This document shows positions 30,599-39,680 of a stretch of DNA of 64,000 bases, one piece after another (the stretch's first letter is position 1; each line of letters begins with the position of its first letter). The notes under the pieces were generated by a model that saw nothing but the letters and a program-made list of their open reading frames with translations, made no database searches and was not told where the DNA came from. Made by a program: the position numbers and the translations under genes. The stretch comes from a virus, in the IMG/VR virus record IMGVR_UViG_3300030012_001430, positions 1-64,000 of that record; one strand, 5' to 3'.

Positions 30599-31084
30599 AT
30601 GGCAGATATACAAATCAAGGAAGTGTCGAAGGATGATGCCTTCTTCATGTGGAACAGGGACAACCCTGATGACCCATTTGTGAGAAACGCTCCTTCTTGG
30701 TATGACTTGGATAATTGGGTTGTCAGAACAAACGATGGTGAGGTCGTTGGTGTTGCTGGTTATAGTGACAAAGGAGACTACGGAATCTTAGGTGGCCTGA
30801 AGGCGAGAGACAGAAATGCACCGAAAGGCGGTGGAAACTGGAAGGCACTCTTGCAATATAGAATGGACAAGTTAGCAGGTAAGCCTAAGATTCTAGGGCT
30901 TCGGTCTACGAAGATACCACAGCAAACATGGGTTGGTTTGCATAGAAATCTAAAGTTTCAAACTGAGGACTTGATGGGAATACCCGAAGAGTTAGTCGAT
31001 AAGTTTCGACAGAGATATGGAGATGATTGGGGAATCAAGAAGAACTTGGGTTGGAGATTCATTCTCGCTAGGGGGCTAATCTGA
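30599..31084 (+). CDS. GNAT-like acetyltransferase 2
   Basis: A 161-residue protein. ATG 30599 has GAGG just upstream. The core GEVVGVAGYSDKGDYGILGGLKARDRNA and the KALLQYRMDKL segment fit a GNAT fold, ending with a helix-strand (NLGWRFILARGL). The Q/R-x-x-G-x-G loop is not standard, so activity is unsure. Sits between the 986-residue protein and a tagged protein. Confidence 0.5.
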   Translation: MADIQIKEVSKDDAFFMWNRDNPDDPFVRNAPSWYDLDNWVVRTNDGEVVGVAGYSDKGDYGILGGLKARDRNAPKGGGNWKALLQYRMDKLAGKPKILGLRSTKIPQQTWVGLHRNLKFQTEDLMGIPEELVDKFRQRYGDDWGIKKNLGWRFILARGLI

Positions 31085-31840
31085 TTGAATTGGTTTCACA
31101 TACTCAAACTAGGAGGAGAGGATTTAGGCGTACCTCCTGAGAAGGATGCGGAGTCCTATGACGATGCGATAAGAGAAAAGAAAGATTTCTTCCACAACTT
31201 GAGAAATGTCGCTACTACTAGACCACATTTTGAATACTCAGCAAAAAAGAAATTTCAAGGAAATAAAATAGAAGGAAACCTGAAAGGAATTGCACAGGCG
31301 ATAGGAAATAAAGGGGCAGTTGGAAGATTACACATAGCATTCTCAGACCCATTCAATTCAGATTATGTCGTATCGTTTAGAAGGCTTAAACCTGAAGACA
31401 CCTATACTTCATCTATGCGTCCCTCAAAGTTCAATAGACCTGCAAAACCAAAAGACTTGGGAAACACTGATTCAGTGATATTGTTTGATAGTGTTTATTC
31501 TACAAGCGATGTCGCTAGACTGAAGAGAGTATTCTCATCACCATTTCAAGCACTACTGCCGATTTGGGGAGAGGATGACAAAAGGAGACTCCGTGAGGTC
31601 ATGGCAGAAAAAAGCCAAACCAATGTAGCAGACGCACTCGAAGAGAGTAGAAAACTAAACAGGGAACTAGAGAGTCTTTACAAGAAGAACAAGAACAGAA
31701 AAATTACCCCTCAACAAAAAGAGAAGAACTTTGACCGCATTGATGAGATAAAAAATCGGTTGCAAAGGCTACGCAGACTTACACAGAGAGGTAAAGGCAG
31801 AAGAGACCGACCCACAAACATATTTGGAGGCTCGACATGA
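31085..31840 (+). CDS. Trp-tagged protein (NWFHILKLGG), TTG start
   Basis: A 251-residue protein starting TTG AAT TGG directly after the previous stop. Tag NWFHILKLGG. An ordered beta-rich domain with GRLHIAFSDPFNSDYVVSF is followed by a helical, charged tail (LESLYKKNKNRKITPQQKE) rich in Arg/Lys. The stop overlaps the terminase start. Likely carried into the capsid. Confidence 0.65.
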   Translation: MNWFHILKLGGEDLGVPPEKDAESYDDAIREKKDFFHNLRNVATTRPHFEYSAKKKFQGNKIEGNLKGIAQAIGNKGAVGRLHIAFSDPFNSDYVVSFRRLKPEDTYTSSMRPSKFNRPAKPKDLGNTDSVILFDSVYSTSDVARLKRVFSSPFQALLPIWGEDDKRRLREVMAEKSQTNVADALEESRKLNRELESLYKKNKNRKITPQQKEKNFDRIDEIKNRLQRLRRLTQRGKGRRDRPTNIFGGST

Positions 31841-33273
31841 CTGACATGGAAAATCTAGATTTCATGTCTTCTATGGACATGGAGTTGTCTAAGACATCCT
31901 TTCCATATTTCTTCAAGAATGTACTAGGAATGATGTATCCCGAATACATGAAAGAGTGGCTAGAGTCTATGGAGAGGACAGACAGGACAGTTATTGTTTG
32001 TAGCAGAGACCACGGAAAGTCAGTCTTCATGCATTGTTGGGTTGTATGGAATCTAATTTTCCAAGAGCCTCCCTTTCAGATGCTATACATATCATCGAAC
32101 CAAAAGCAGACACTTGTTCACATGAGGGAAATTGATAGATACTTCAACCATCCAGCGTTGAAACAATTCAAGCCTAGTCGTGGATGGGCAATTGGGAATA
32201 TTCAACTTACCAACGGCAATGCGATTCTAGAGCGTTCCGTTGGTTCTCAGATTCGTGGTCTTCACCCACAGGAGATTATCATTGACGACCCCTTGAAAGA
32301 GTTCAGTCTCGCTGGTATTCAGAGAGTAACAGATTGGTTCTTCGGTGACATGATTCCGACTCTGCATCATACTTCCAAACTCAGGATGATTGGAACGCCG
32401 TTTACCTACACTGATATCTTCGCACAATTGGAAGAGAATGAAGCATACACTGTGACAAAGTATCCATGTCTCGATGCATTGAACGAACCTCTTTGGCCTG
32501 AGCGTTGGGACTATGACGCACTAATGCAAAGAAAGGCTGAGATAGGTTCTCTGAAGTTTACAAGAGAGTATCTGTGTGTTCCTATCTCCACAGGAACTGC
32601 TCTATTCAATCCTGAGTTCATAGAGAAGTGCAAGAACAAGGAGTATGTTCTGAAACTTGGAAATAGAAAGGATAAGGGATACAAATACTATGTTGGTGTT
32701 GACCCTGCTATCTCGACTGATGGAGACTACAATGTTATCACAGTCCTAGAGGTAGATGAGAATAAGAACAAGGCAATCGTCCATGTTGATAGAGCGAAGA
32801 ACATAGAGTTCAGGGAGAACATCGAGAAGATACGATTGATTGGCAAGGTGTTTGAGCCGGAGGAGATTCTGTTTGAGACCAACACATTTGCAAAGGCATT
32901 TACACAGGAACTGAAGAACATGACAGATTTGAATGTCAGAGACTTCAACACAACGAGAAAGAAGAAACAGGAGATAATTCTAAATCTTCAAATGAATATT
33001 GAGAATCAGAAGATAATCATGCCCTATGGTGACAATGCAAGTAGGAGACTCACTGGTGCATTAATTGAGGAGTTATCCATGTTCTCGATAACAGCATCAG
33101 GGAAGTTTGAGGGAGTTGGCGCACATGACGATTTGGTTATGAGTTTGGCACTTGCCAATGCTGCTTCACAAGGAACGGGAGGACAGTTTGTTTTACTTGA
33201 TGACTTGGACATCTTTGATGAACCTACTACTACTCGGCGTAGTGTATCCGGTGTCATGGGTATCAACTTTTGA
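31837..33273 (+). CDS. terL: Terminase large subunit
   Basis: ATPase and nuclease that packages DNA into proheads. The 478-residue protein has Walker A SRDHGKS at 56-62, Walker B EIIIDD at 146-151, the C-motif region (RMIGTPFTY), and an RNase H-like nuclease domain with VGVDPAISTDGDYN (about residue 288) and an internal acidic residue LFETNTF. Full length. The ATG overlaps the previous stop by four bases. Confidence 0.95.
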   Translation: MTDMENLDFMSSMDMELSKTSFPYFFKNVLGMMYPEYMKEWLESMERTDRTVIVCSRDHGKSVFMHCWVVWNLIFQEPPFQMLYISSNQKQTLVHMREIDRYFNHPALKQFKPSRGWAIGNIQLTNGNAILERSVGSQIRGLHPQEIIIDDPLKEFSLAGIQRVTDWFFGDMIPTLHHTSKLRMIGTPFTYTDIFAQLEENEAYTVTKYPCLDALNEPLWPERWDYDALMQRKAEIGSLKFTREYLCVPISTGTALFNPEFIEKCKNKEYVLKLGNRKDKGYKYYVGVDPAISTDGDYNVITVLEVDENKNKAIVHVDRAKNIEFRENIEKIRLIGKVFEPEEILFETNTFAKAFTQELKNMTDLNVRDFNTTRKKKQEIILNLQMNIENQKIIMPYGDNASRRLTGALIEELSMFSITASGKFEGVGAHDDLVMSLALANAASQGTGGQFVLLDDLDIFDEPTTTRRSVSGVMGINF

Positions 33274-33282
33274 GGTGAAAGA

Positions 33283-34620
33283 ATGGGAGAAAAAGGAGAC
33301 AAACTCAGGGAAGCAGCAGAACTCGCTGACCAAGAAGAGGAACTCCAAGAGAGACAGAAGGAACTCACAGAATCTCTCAAAAGCCAATGGTTGGACGAGC
33401 AGCCACTGACTAGTCACTTTGAAGTTATCAAGAGGTTTTCAGAAGAATACAACGTTGGTCTCTCAAAGGCAAGGAAGGAAATGAGAACCCATCTGAAAAA
33501 GTATGAGATAGAAGGTAAGGACATCCCTGATATGATAAAGGAACTCAGAACTTATCGAAGAACGCTAAAGGGAGAACCGAAGATAGCCGTGACAAAATCA
33601 ATAGACAATCTAATCAATGCATATTCATCACATCTAGATGAGAATGTCAACAAGATATATTGGATTAAGAAATACAAACCTGCATTGAAGGACTTGACTC
33701 TTTCAGAAGAGAACATAATCAAACTGTCTCTCATTCACGATGAAGATACTCGTAGAGAGATAGTAGATACCCTATGCAAATATTGGGAGGCAAGACTAGA
33801 CAGGGATGGTATGGCATATGGTGAAGAGTATGCTAGGTTGACTAAAGAAATGGCAAGCACCAAGAGAGAAGTCAACAGTAAAATCAAGAAGTATGTAATT
33901 AACATCGGGCCAAAGGAACTAATCAAGAGACACATAGTAAGACTGGTGAGCGAGGAACAAGGAATCTCAGCAAGACAAGTTCACGAAAGACTACCAACCA
34001 ACTTGTTCAAGAAAACATCTCCTGCTATGATATCCAAGATGGCACGTTCTGCTAATGTGACAGTCGTAGATGGTGCATTATACAAGATGAGTGATGAGAT
34101 AAAGAAGGACATATATGCCTACACTGCTGCATTCATCGACTCGGATGGATACATAACAATGGATAAGAATCACAATCCAAGAATAGGTTTGGTAGCAACC
34201 GGAGACAGAGGTAAGGCGTTCATGTTGGAGATGCATAAATCACTAGGTTGTGGTAGACTACACTTAGACCAAAAATCTCCACAAGACACAAAGCCAATCA
34301 ATCGACTAAACTTCTATTCTAGAAAAGACGTAGGAGAGATACTGAGCAAGTGTATGCCTTTCTTCAGGTTGAAGAAGAAGAATGCGGAGATACTGGTTGA
34401 ACTACTGCGTATGAAAAAGAGCCATAAGAAGGCTACTTGGTATAACGCTCGTAAGGAAGAACTATTCAAATTAATGAAGTATGAGAACCACAAAGATGAC
34501 AAGAACTACGATTTCGCAAAATATAACATAGACATCGATACTGTTGCTAAGTATTATGAGAATGATAAGACAAGAGAGATGGATAAGTTAGAATCAGTGA
34601 TAAAAAACGAGGTAGAATAA
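33283..34620 (+). CDS. Helical/HTH protein with C-terminal LAGLIDADG endonuclease domain
   Basis: A 445-residue protein. Residues 1-200 are long charged helices. Then a winged-helix-like part (ISARQVHERLPTN, TSPAMISKMARSANV). From about residue 280, YTAAFIDSDGYITM is a LAGLIDADG motif, followed by GLGCGRLHL and FFRLKKKNAEILVELLRMK segments typical of homing endonucleases. It lies between terminase and portal. Only one LAGLIDADG motif is visible, so it would act as a dimer. It may also recognise the cos or pac site; see findings. Confidence 0.7.
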   Translation: MGEKGDKLREAAELADQEEELQERQKELTESLKSQWLDEQPLTSHFEVIKRFSEEYNVGLSKARKEMRTHLKKYEIEGKDIPDMIKELRTYRRTLKGEPKIAVTKSIDNLINAYSSHLDENVNKIYWIKKYKPALKDLTLSEENIIKLSLIHDEDTRREIVDTLCKYWEARLDRDGMAYGEEYARLTKEMASTKREVNSKIKKYVINIGPKELIKRHIVRLVSEEQGISARQVHERLPTNLFKKTSPAMISKMARSANVTVVDGALYKMSDEIKKDIYAYTAAFIDSDGYITMDKNHNPRIGLVATGDRGKAFMLEMHKSLGCGRLHLDQKSPQDTKPINRLNFYSRKDVGEILSKCMPFFRLKKKNAEILVELLRMKKSHKKATWYNARKEELFKLMKYENHKDDKNYDFAKYNIDIDTVAKYYENDKTREMDKLESVIKNEVE

Positions 34621-34621
34621 A

Positions 34622-36253
34622 ATGGTAGAAGAAAAAAGACCCTCCTTGTTTCAGCGTTTAACACGCAGGACAACACCGAAGCCACAAGACAGAACGATAT
34701 ACAATCCGGGTATTCAGGAGAAAGACACATCCTATCTCATTACAGCCCCAATAATCTATCATGTCACATACCAATCTGTGATTGCTAGAACTTGTATCAC
34801 TCAACTAAAGAATGAGATATTCAGAAGAGGATACACTTGGGAAGAGAAGTTTACTGCTAGATGTGGTGACTGTGGAAGAGAACACAAGCAAGCCGTGACA
34901 GAGTGTGTAGATTGTAGTAGTCAGAATCTAATAAAGCCTGATAGAGACCAATTGAAATACATCAAGAAACTACTAGATGGCTATGTAAACAAAGGCGAGC
35001 AGATGTTCGTTGATGTTCTGAAGGAGATGGAAGACGACTTGAACATCATGGATGATGCATACATGGTCATGGTCAAGGAATATTTCGTAGATGGAAACGG
35101 CGATATTCGTATGCATCGAATAAAGGAAGTCTATCGTGGCGACCCTGTTAGTATGCATATATATGCAGATGAGAACGGTACGAGAGGGAATGAAGGATTC
35201 ACTTGTTTGAATCATCGTAACTTCGTCAGCAAGTCTATGACAGACTCCTGTGAGATGTGCGGCTCTGAATTGCATCCAGTGCATTATGTCAATAGAGCAA
35301 ACGGAAAAGAGCAGTATTTCATCGAGGGTGAGGTTCTACACTTCAGTAAGTATGCCCCTTCAAGATTGTATGGGCAATCACCAATCATGACTCTTTGGAA
35401 TCACATCACTACCTTGATTGCTATGGAGAACTATGTGAACTCTTCATACACGAAGGCTAGGATGCCAAGAGGAATACTTGCAGTTCAAACTAGAAACATG
35501 GAATCAATGAAGTCCTTTTGGCGTGGTGTCAAGGAGAAGATGGAGCAAGACCCTCACTTCATTCCAGTTATGGGAATAGAAGGCGAAGGGAAAACAGGTG
35601 CAGTTGAATGGGTCAAGTTCATGGACAGCCTCAAGGAAATGGACTACATACAAGTCAAGGAAGACTTGAGAGATAGAATCGCTGCCTTCTATGGAGTAAG
35701 TAAAATATTCATGGCAGACAACTCTGCCAGTGGTGGTCTCAACAACGAGGGTATGCAGATACTCGTAACCAACAGAGCAGTCGAGATGGCACAGACGATT
35801 TGGAATGAGTATGTGTTCCCATTCATGACAAAGGAGTTTGGAATCACAGATTGGCAGTTGAAACTACCGCCTTCTGAAGAAGAAGATGAGATTGCCAAAC
35901 TACGAAAGAGGGAGATTGAAGTTAACGTAGCAGCGTCAATCAAGAACCTCGGCTTTGAGGTTGACATGGATGACGAAGGCAGATTCACTTTCAAGAAGCC
36001 TGACCCTAAACCCGAAGCACCACCGGAAGAAGCAGCAGAGGGGGAAGTAGAGACTGACCCATACGCAGGAACTGATATCGATGCAAGTCAATTAGGACAA
36101 TTACAAGAACAGGCTTTGATGGGTGGTCAAGGCGGTGGAGAGACTAGAAACAAACCATCTATGGAAACTGGCCCTGATAAGAGATTCACAGGATTACCTA
36201 GAGAAGCAGGTAATGAGAATGTTGATTCACGAACGGAGAGGAGAGTAGGTTGA
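34622..36253 (+). CDS. Portal protein with two zinc-binding insertions
   Basis: Ring-forming DNA channel. 543 residues. Portal core motifs: MVMVKEYFVDGNGDIRMHRI, LHFSKYAPSRLYGQSPIM, FYGVSKIFMADNSASGG and TIWNEYVFPFM. Unusual are two cysteine clusters: C81-x2-C84, C95-x2-C98 near the N-terminus, and C195, H198, C210, C213 in the stem region. I know of no standard portal with zinc fingers. C-terminal tail is acidic and proline-rich. Confidence 0.9.
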   Translation: MVEEKRPSLFQRLTRRTTPKPQDRTIYNPGIQEKDTSYLITAPIIYHVTYQSVIARTCITQLKNEIFRRGYTWEEKFTARCGDCGREHKQAVTECVDCSSQNLIKPDRDQLKYIKKLLDGYVNKGEQMFVDVLKEMEDDLNIMDDAYMVMVKEYFVDGNGDIRMHRIKEVYRGDPVSMHIYADENGTRGNEGFTCLNHRNFVSKSMTDSCEMCGSELHPVHYVNRANGKEQYFIEGEVLHFSKYAPSRLYGQSPIMTLWNHITTLIAMENYVNSSYTKARMPRGILAVQTRNMESMKSFWRGVKEKMEQDPHFIPVMGIEGEGKTGAVEWVKFMDSLKEMDYIQVKEDLRDRIAAFYGVSKIFMADNSASGGLNNEGMQILVTNRAVEMAQTIWNEYVFPFMTKEFGITDWQLKLPPSEEEDEIAKLRKREIEVNVAASIKNLGFEVDMDDEGRFTFKKPDPKPEAPPEEAAEGEVETDPYAGTDIDASQLGQLQEQALMGGQGGGETRNKPSMETGPDKRFTGLPREAGNENVDSRTERRVG

Positions 36254-36354
36254 GCGAACTCCTTGACATTGTTAAGAAGTGGAAAGAAGAAACAGAAAAG
36301 CGTAATGCAGAGACAGATGAAAGAATTAGGAAGTATTTGGAGGGCAAGAAATGA
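36250..36354 (+). CDS. Small helical peptide, 34 residues
   Basis: TTG 36250 overlaps the portal stop as TTGA and TGA 36352-36354 overlaps the next ATG. SELLDIVKKWKEETEKRNAE is one amphipathic helix. The LLDIVKKW start resembles the tag in reverse order, but no W at position 3. Function unknown. Confidence 0.45.
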   Translation: MSELLDIVKKWKEETEKRNAETDERIRKYLEGKK

Positions 36355-37319
36355 CTCTTTGGTTTGAGGAATTGAAGAAAGAGAAAGACGCTTGCTACCG
36401 CAAGGTCAGAAGCAGATACAAGAAGTGGCCTTCTGCCTATGCTTCAGGTGCATTAGTACAATGCAGAAAAGTAGGTGCTGCTAATTGGGGTAACTCAGTT
36501 AAGAAAGCAGAATCGAAATACACACCTGAGAACCTATCAGATGAAAAGAGAAGACTGTTCGAGTCAGAACCCTCTTTCGATGTAGATTTTCCTGACTATG
36601 AGCATCCTGAGAATGAGAAAGAACTTCCAAAGGTTCTAGCCATAATGAAGAAAAAAGAAATTGACGAGGATGAGATAGAAGACCTAGACCAAAACAACAA
36701 CGAGATGATGTTGAAGATTGTTGGTGAGAGTAAAGAGGATAGAGAAGATTTGATTGAGGATATTGATATTCACACAATCAAACTCAAGGTGAAATATGGA
36801 AGACCAAGACCTTACGAGATATCCGATAAGATAGAATCTACAACAGATACGGATGATAGTCCATCTTTTCCAAGTGGTCATGCGATAGAAGCATACGCCT
36901 TAGCCAAGATTCTAGGTAAGGAGTATCCCGACAAGCAAGAGGAGTTGGATAAGATGGCTGCTAAGATATCATTGTCTAGAGTTCAGATGGGCAACCATTA
37001 CCCAAGTGACATCGAAGTAGGAAAGAAGGCTGGCACACTAATTGGTGAGACATATCTAGATGGTGACATGAAGAAATCATGGGAAGAGATGCTAGTCAAG
37101 GATTGGGTTAGTTGTGCATCATGTGAAGATGACAAACCCGGAACAGAGCCTTGTGGAAGAAAGGATGCATCCAAGGGAACAAAGAGAAGATGCAGACCAA
37201 CCTGCTCTGCTTGTGAAGATTACAAGAGAAGAGGCGGGAAACCGAAGAAAAGAAAGGCAGGTACGTTTAGCAGAGAAGAAGACAAGGGACTTCGTGGTTG
37301 GTTTGAAAGGAGGGGTTAG
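36351..37319 (+). CDS. PAP2-family acid phosphatase in a tagged virion-cluster protein
   Basis: A 322-residue fusion. N-terminus MTLWFEELKKEK is a tag-like start. Residues 13-48 (ACYRKVRSRYKKWPSAYASG... QCRKVGAANWG) form a module I recognise from cyanophage proteins. Residues 144-220 hold all PAP2 motifs: K144-x6-R151-P152, PSGH at 174-177, and S209-R210-x5-H216-x3-D220. The C-terminus is Cys-rich and basic. PAP2 enzymes remove phosphate from lipid or small-molecule substrates, but this one lacks membrane helices, so it is a soluble acid phosphatase type. Confidence 0.85.
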   Translation: MTLWFEELKKEKDACYRKVRSRYKKWPSAYASGALVQCRKVGAANWGNSVKKAESKYTPENLSDEKRRLFESEPSFDVDFPDYEHPENEKELPKVLAIMKKKEIDEDEIEDLDQNNNEMMLKIVGESKEDREDLIEDIDIHTIKLKVKYGRPRPYEISDKIESTTDTDDSPSFPSGHAIEAYALAKILGKEYPDKQEELDKMAAKISLSRVQMGNHYPSDIEVGKKAGTLIGETYLDGDMKKSWEEMLVKDWVSCASCEDDKPGTEPCGRKDASKGTKRRCRPTCSACEDYKRRGGKPKKRKAGTFSREEDKGLRGWFERRG

Positions 37320-37607
37320 ATGAGTTGGTTTAGTATTGTCAAGAAGGACAAGAAAGATATGCGAGTTGGAACTGTATATCCTTCAGATAGAGAAGGAAAG
37401 AAAATCATGATGCTGACTCATGAAGGAAAGAAGATTCATGCTGGTGCTAAAGGCTACGGTAACTACAAGAGAAAGGGTAAGAACCGTGGTGGAGGTACAC
37501 ATAGAAACCCCGCTAGGAGAAAGAATTTCAGAGCGAGGCATAACTGTGACCAATGTAAAGGTAGAATTACTACCCCCAAGTGCCTTGCATGTAAAAAATT
37601 GTGGTGA
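37320..37607 (+). CDS. Trp-tagged zinc protein with Arg-His-Asn-Cys motif (MSWFSIVKK)
   Basis: A 95-residue protein. Tag MSWFSIVKKDKK, a Gly/Lys-rich linker, then GGTHRNPARRKNFRARHNCDQCKGRITTPKCLACKKLW (two segments), a module known from phages (RAxFRARHNC type) here with a complete CxxC...CxxC zinc site. Probably nucleic-acid binding inside the capsid. Confidence 0.7.
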   Translation: MSWFSIVKKDKKDMRVGTVYPSDREGKKIMMLTHEGKKIHAGAKGYGNYKRKGKNRGGGTHRNPARRKNFRARHNCDQCKGRITTPKCLACKKLW

Positions 37608-37612
37608 GAGAG

Positions 37613-37861
37613 ATGAATTGGTGGAATGTGATTAAACAAACTGACATGCCGATGCCTGATGCTGGTATGGAAATGGATGCAGAAGAAGGTGGAATAAAAC
37701 CTGCTAAAGACATGCATGAGGCAAGGGAACATCCTGTTGACCCTGCTATTGCAGAAGAAATGGAAAAGACACTTTATGGTGGACAGAAGAAACTTGACAA
37801 AGACGGAGATGGAGACATCGATGGTAAGGATTTCAAACAACTAAGGGAGGAAAAGAAATGA
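37613..37861 (+). CDS. Trp-tagged EF-hand protein (MNWWNVIK)
   Basis: ATG 37613 with GAGAGAG upstream. Tag MNWWNVIKQTDM; the middle is acidic and helical; the C-terminus has a perfect EF-hand loop, D-K-D-G-D-G-D-I-D-G-K-D, followed by a helix. A single EF-hand usually pairs with another; here it may dimerise or act as a dockerin-like or Ca-sensing element. Stop overlaps next ATG by four bases. Confidence 0.7.
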   Translation: MNWWNVIKQTDMPMPDAGMEMDAEEGGIKPAKDMHEAREHPVDPAIAEEMEKTLYGGQKKLDKDGDGDIDGKDFKQLREEKK

Positions 37862-38088
37862 CAGAAGAAAAGAAAGGTGTAAGAGAATTAGAAAAAGAAC
37901 TAGCGAACGCAAGGGCAGAGCAATATGCTCACCACAGTAGGAATGCCACCAAGAACAGGGACTTCTCTGTGGGTGGTATCGACCCTAATGCCGTGAAGAA
38001 GGAGAGACCTGATACAGCAGATGTTCCTGATGCAATTCTACTACCTAAGAGAAAGAGAGCGAAAACACCAAACAATCCGTGGGGATGA
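37858..38088 (+). CDS. Small basic/acidic protein, 76 residues
   Basis: A helical N-terminus (VRELEKELANARAEQYAHHS) and a basic disordered tail (ILLPKRKRAKTPNNPWG). No tag and no family. Overlaps both neighbours by four bases. Confidence 0.55.
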   Translation: MTEEKKGVRELEKELANARAEQYAHHSRNATKNRDFSVGGIDPNAVKKERPDTADVPDAILLPKRKRAKTPNNPWG

Positions 38089-39659
38089 TTATCTTGACGC
38101 AGGATTTCATGGATGTCTTGCGTATTAAGAAGGAAGATGATGATGATGAGGGTGCTGTTACAGAAGCACCTGAGTTTGTTGGCCCTGCTGGAAATGAAAG
38201 AAGAATAGACCCTTCGGAAAAAGAAGGCAAGACCGGAACAGAACTGATTGATGAAGAGAGAAGGAAGAAAGAACGTGAGGCCAAAGAAGGAGAGGAACTG
38301 GCAGAAGCAGACAAGAAACGCAAATTAGAATCTGCAACAACAATCTCAATGTGGAAAGAGATTCTAGAGAGATACAGCAAAACGAATGATGTGTCAGACC
38401 CCTCTATGAGAGGAACTATCAGAGAGTTCAGTAAGTCATATCTAATTCCTAGAAGTACAAGTAAGAATAAGATAGACAACTTCTATCAGAGTATAATCAC
38501 CCAAGAAGCAGACCCTGAGTTGCTCAAGTTATTCTTTGATGATGCAAAAGACTTGGGGATAGAAATATCGGGCGATACAAGTGGGATATCACTAGACCTC
38601 TCGAAAGTAGAGAGAGAATACAACGGCAGACAATCTCTTGAGGTTCTAAGGTCATTCTTTGAAGATGCTGCTGGTATCAAGAGAAGTGTGTTGACTGGAC
38701 AGAAAATGTCAGACAGTGCATTTAGAAAAATAAAAGAGATGCTAAGGGATACTCAAAGCATAGATGTAGATGAACTAGGAGAAAACCCTAGCACACTATT
38801 ATCTCAGTTCAGACAACTCGTTCTAACTCTAGATAGGCTCAAGGAAGAGCAGGAAAAGACACTCTCTAAATCAGCAGACCCTAGCCAACAACCTATCCCT
38901 GATTTCATACAAAGAAAAATCGAAGAAGAAGTAGATAAACAAACTAAGGATATCAAAGACAAAGAGGAAAGGGAAAAGGAAGAAGTAAAGGTTCGTCAGA
39001 AACTAAGCAGAGACTATCGTGATGGCAAGTTCCCCGAAGACACCCCTGAACGCAGAGAAGCAACAAGAAGAATATTTGAGAATGTAAGTAGTGCTGCTCA
39101 AAGAACAACTCAGAAGGTTAGAGAAGGTACACAGAAAAAAATACAGGAGTTGGAGGATAAAATCAATTCAGGTGAGTCATCACTTGAAGAACTAAAACAA
39201 AAGTTAAGCCAAACACCTATTAGTGAGCAAACTAAGATAAAGAGTAAGATACGAGAAACTGAAAAACAGATAAGAGATGCACAGATAACCTTAGAGCAGA
39301 AGTATAAAATTAAGAAACCCAAATCAGAAGATGAGACTACAATCGACACTAAAGATACTACTTGGGAATACAAACCCCAAGACGATGAAGAAGATATTAC
39401 GACAGGGTTCTCATATCTAGGAGAAAGTAGCGTGTTTGATAACTTTCAAAGTGTGGCAAAGACTGTCTCTCAGATAATCGATAAGATTGAGGAGATACTT
39501 CAACATGTTTTGGATTTGAGAAACATGGAAGAAGACTCAGACAAAGCAAATGTGTTTGACAACACTAGAAAGAAGATGATACAACTTGTTAAAGTAACAG
39601 TTGGAAACTTTGAATTTATTGTTGGAAAGGACAAATTAAGGGCAATTAAAATTAACTGA
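38085..39659 (+). CDS. Tag-like large charged protein (TQDFMDVLRIKK)
   Basis: A 524-residue charged helical protein starting with ATG 38085, overlapping the previous stop as ATGA. MIILTQDFMDVLRIKKE carries the tag with Phe in place of Trp. After an acidic segment (DDDDEGAVTEAPEF) there is TISMWKEILERYSK, a second, Trp-containing copy at about residues 87-100. Coiled-coil helices fill the rest. Likely a virion internal or scaffold-associated protein. Confidence 0.65.
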   Translation: MIILTQDFMDVLRIKKEDDDDEGAVTEAPEFVGPAGNERRIDPSEKEGKTGTELIDEERRKKEREAKEGEELAEADKKRKLESATTISMWKEILERYSKTNDVSDPSMRGTIREFSKSYLIPRSTSKNKIDNFYQSIITQEADPELLKLFFDDAKDLGIEISGDTSGISLDLSKVEREYNGRQSLEVLRSFFEDAAGIKRSVLTGQKMSDSAFRKIKEMLRDTQSIDVDELGENPSTLLSQFRQLVLTLDRLKEEQEKTLSKSADPSQQPIPDFIQRKIEEEVDKQTKDIKDKEEREKEEVKVRQKLSRDYRDGKFPEDTPERREATRRIFENVSSAAQRTTQKVREGTQKKIQELEDKINSGESSLEELKQKLSQTPISEQTKIKSKIRETEKQIRDAQITLEQKYKIKKPKSEDETTIDTKDTTWEYKPQDDEEDITTGFSYLGESSVFDNFQSVAKTVSQIIDKIEEILQHVLDLRNMEEDSDKANVFDNTRKKMIQLVKVTVGNFEFIVGKDKLRAIKIN

Positions 39660-39680
39660 GCATACACAGGAGGCAACCAC

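Noticed and set aside
33283-34620. LAGLIDADG region as an intein or group I intron product
   Set aside because: Flanking terminase and portal genes are intact, no intein splice-junction residues, and the domain has its own continuous frame.
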